Shown piece by piece: positions 63,508-64,000 of a stretch of DNA of 64,000 nucleotides; the first letter of the stretch is position 1, and each line of letters starts with the position of its first letter. The position numbers and the translations under genes are program-made. The DNA comes from Trebouxia sp. TZW2008. Lineage: Eukaryota > Chlorophyta > Trebouxiophyceae > Trebouxiales > Trebouxiaceae. The stretch spans positions 186,001 to 250,000 of the forward strand of contig BDIU01000133.1 in NCBI GenBank assembly GCA_002118135.1. The letters are read 5' to 3'. The notes under the pieces were generated by a model. That model searched no databases, was not told the origin of the DNA, and saw nothing but the letters and a program-made list of their open reading frames with translations.

Positions 63508-64000
63508 GTGAGTCATGACTCTGCTATCCTACTGCAGGCTTGCATCGCCTGAAACATCTAATTGTCCTGCAAGTGTTGCTTAGGTGCACTCTTTGCCCTT
63601 GCGTGACCTCACAGCAATCTCTGGGTGCTGCAGGGACAGTTCCGCATGTCACTGCAGATGCCAATGCAAGCTCTGAATGATGGGAATGCACAGCCGGTTG
63701 CTTGGACCATTACCTTGATCTATAGCCTCTTGTGTTCAATACACGCAGCATTCCCATAGCGTTCAATGCATGCAAGCACACGGATCAACTTTTTGTGCCT
63801 GTTTCTGATGTCAGTGCAACAGTTTCATTCAGCAGGGGTGCATAGAATTTGTTTTTTGTTACCTCAGCTGAGCCAGCATGCTGAACAACTGCAGTCTTTC
63901 TGCAGATGCCTATCCTGAATTCAGTGGCCCACTGATCGACAACTGCCAGGCAAATCATGGTGTCATCATTGGAAATCACAAATCTGGCTGATTTGTCATC

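Noticed and set aside
1..64000. tRNA or rRNA genes
   Set aside because: I noticed no cloverleaf with A and B boxes and no rRNA core sequence while reading, but I could not run a covariance search.

Overview
The window is nuclear DNA of an intron-rich eukaryote, most likely a green alga (Chlorophyta). Genes are split into short exons by GT-AG introns, nearly all ending in TGCAG. The gene set includes a plant-type GATA finger, a plant-like dihydroflavonol/cinnamoyl-CoA-type reductase, an organellar-type MnmA tRNA thiolase and a CTD-type phosphatase. All stops found in well-supported genes fit the standard code. Gene models were built by hand from splice sites and phase. Where I give exon coordinates, the phases close unless I say otherwise.

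Left third (1-25300): 3'-truncated reductase (-); a short divergent promoter region; a 67-aa membrane ORF (+) whose stop lies 15 nt before the start of a Pkr1-like V-ATPase assembly factor, a likely dicistronic locus; MnmA/TRMU (7 exons, +); a kinase-like gene (+); a CTDSPL2-like phosphatase (+); a 168-aa unknown protein (-); and two NTF2/SnoaL-like paralogues (-).

Middle (25300-34000): a long GATA-like gene (+) whose introns hold arrays of decayed exon copies and long hairpins.

Right half (34968-61904): a large inverted duplication of one divergent gene pair, a 2-oxoglutarate oxygenase with a C-terminal SUMO-like domain plus an Sfi1-like/IQ-motif protein. The left pair is open. It carries a 5.7-kb terminal-inverted-repeat element with retrotransposon debris between its two genes. 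The right pair lacks that insertion and carries nonsense, frameshift and splice lesions. An amidase-signature gene with a signal peptide starts at 62649 and runs off the end.

The strongest unusual theme is that almost every gene has intronic tandem copies of its own exon edges (TGCAG plus the first tens of bases of the next exon, or an exon end plus donor), decayed to different degrees, in arrays of up to about ten units with periods of about 95-160 bp. Copy number differs between the two arms of the inverted duplication, so the process continued after that duplication.
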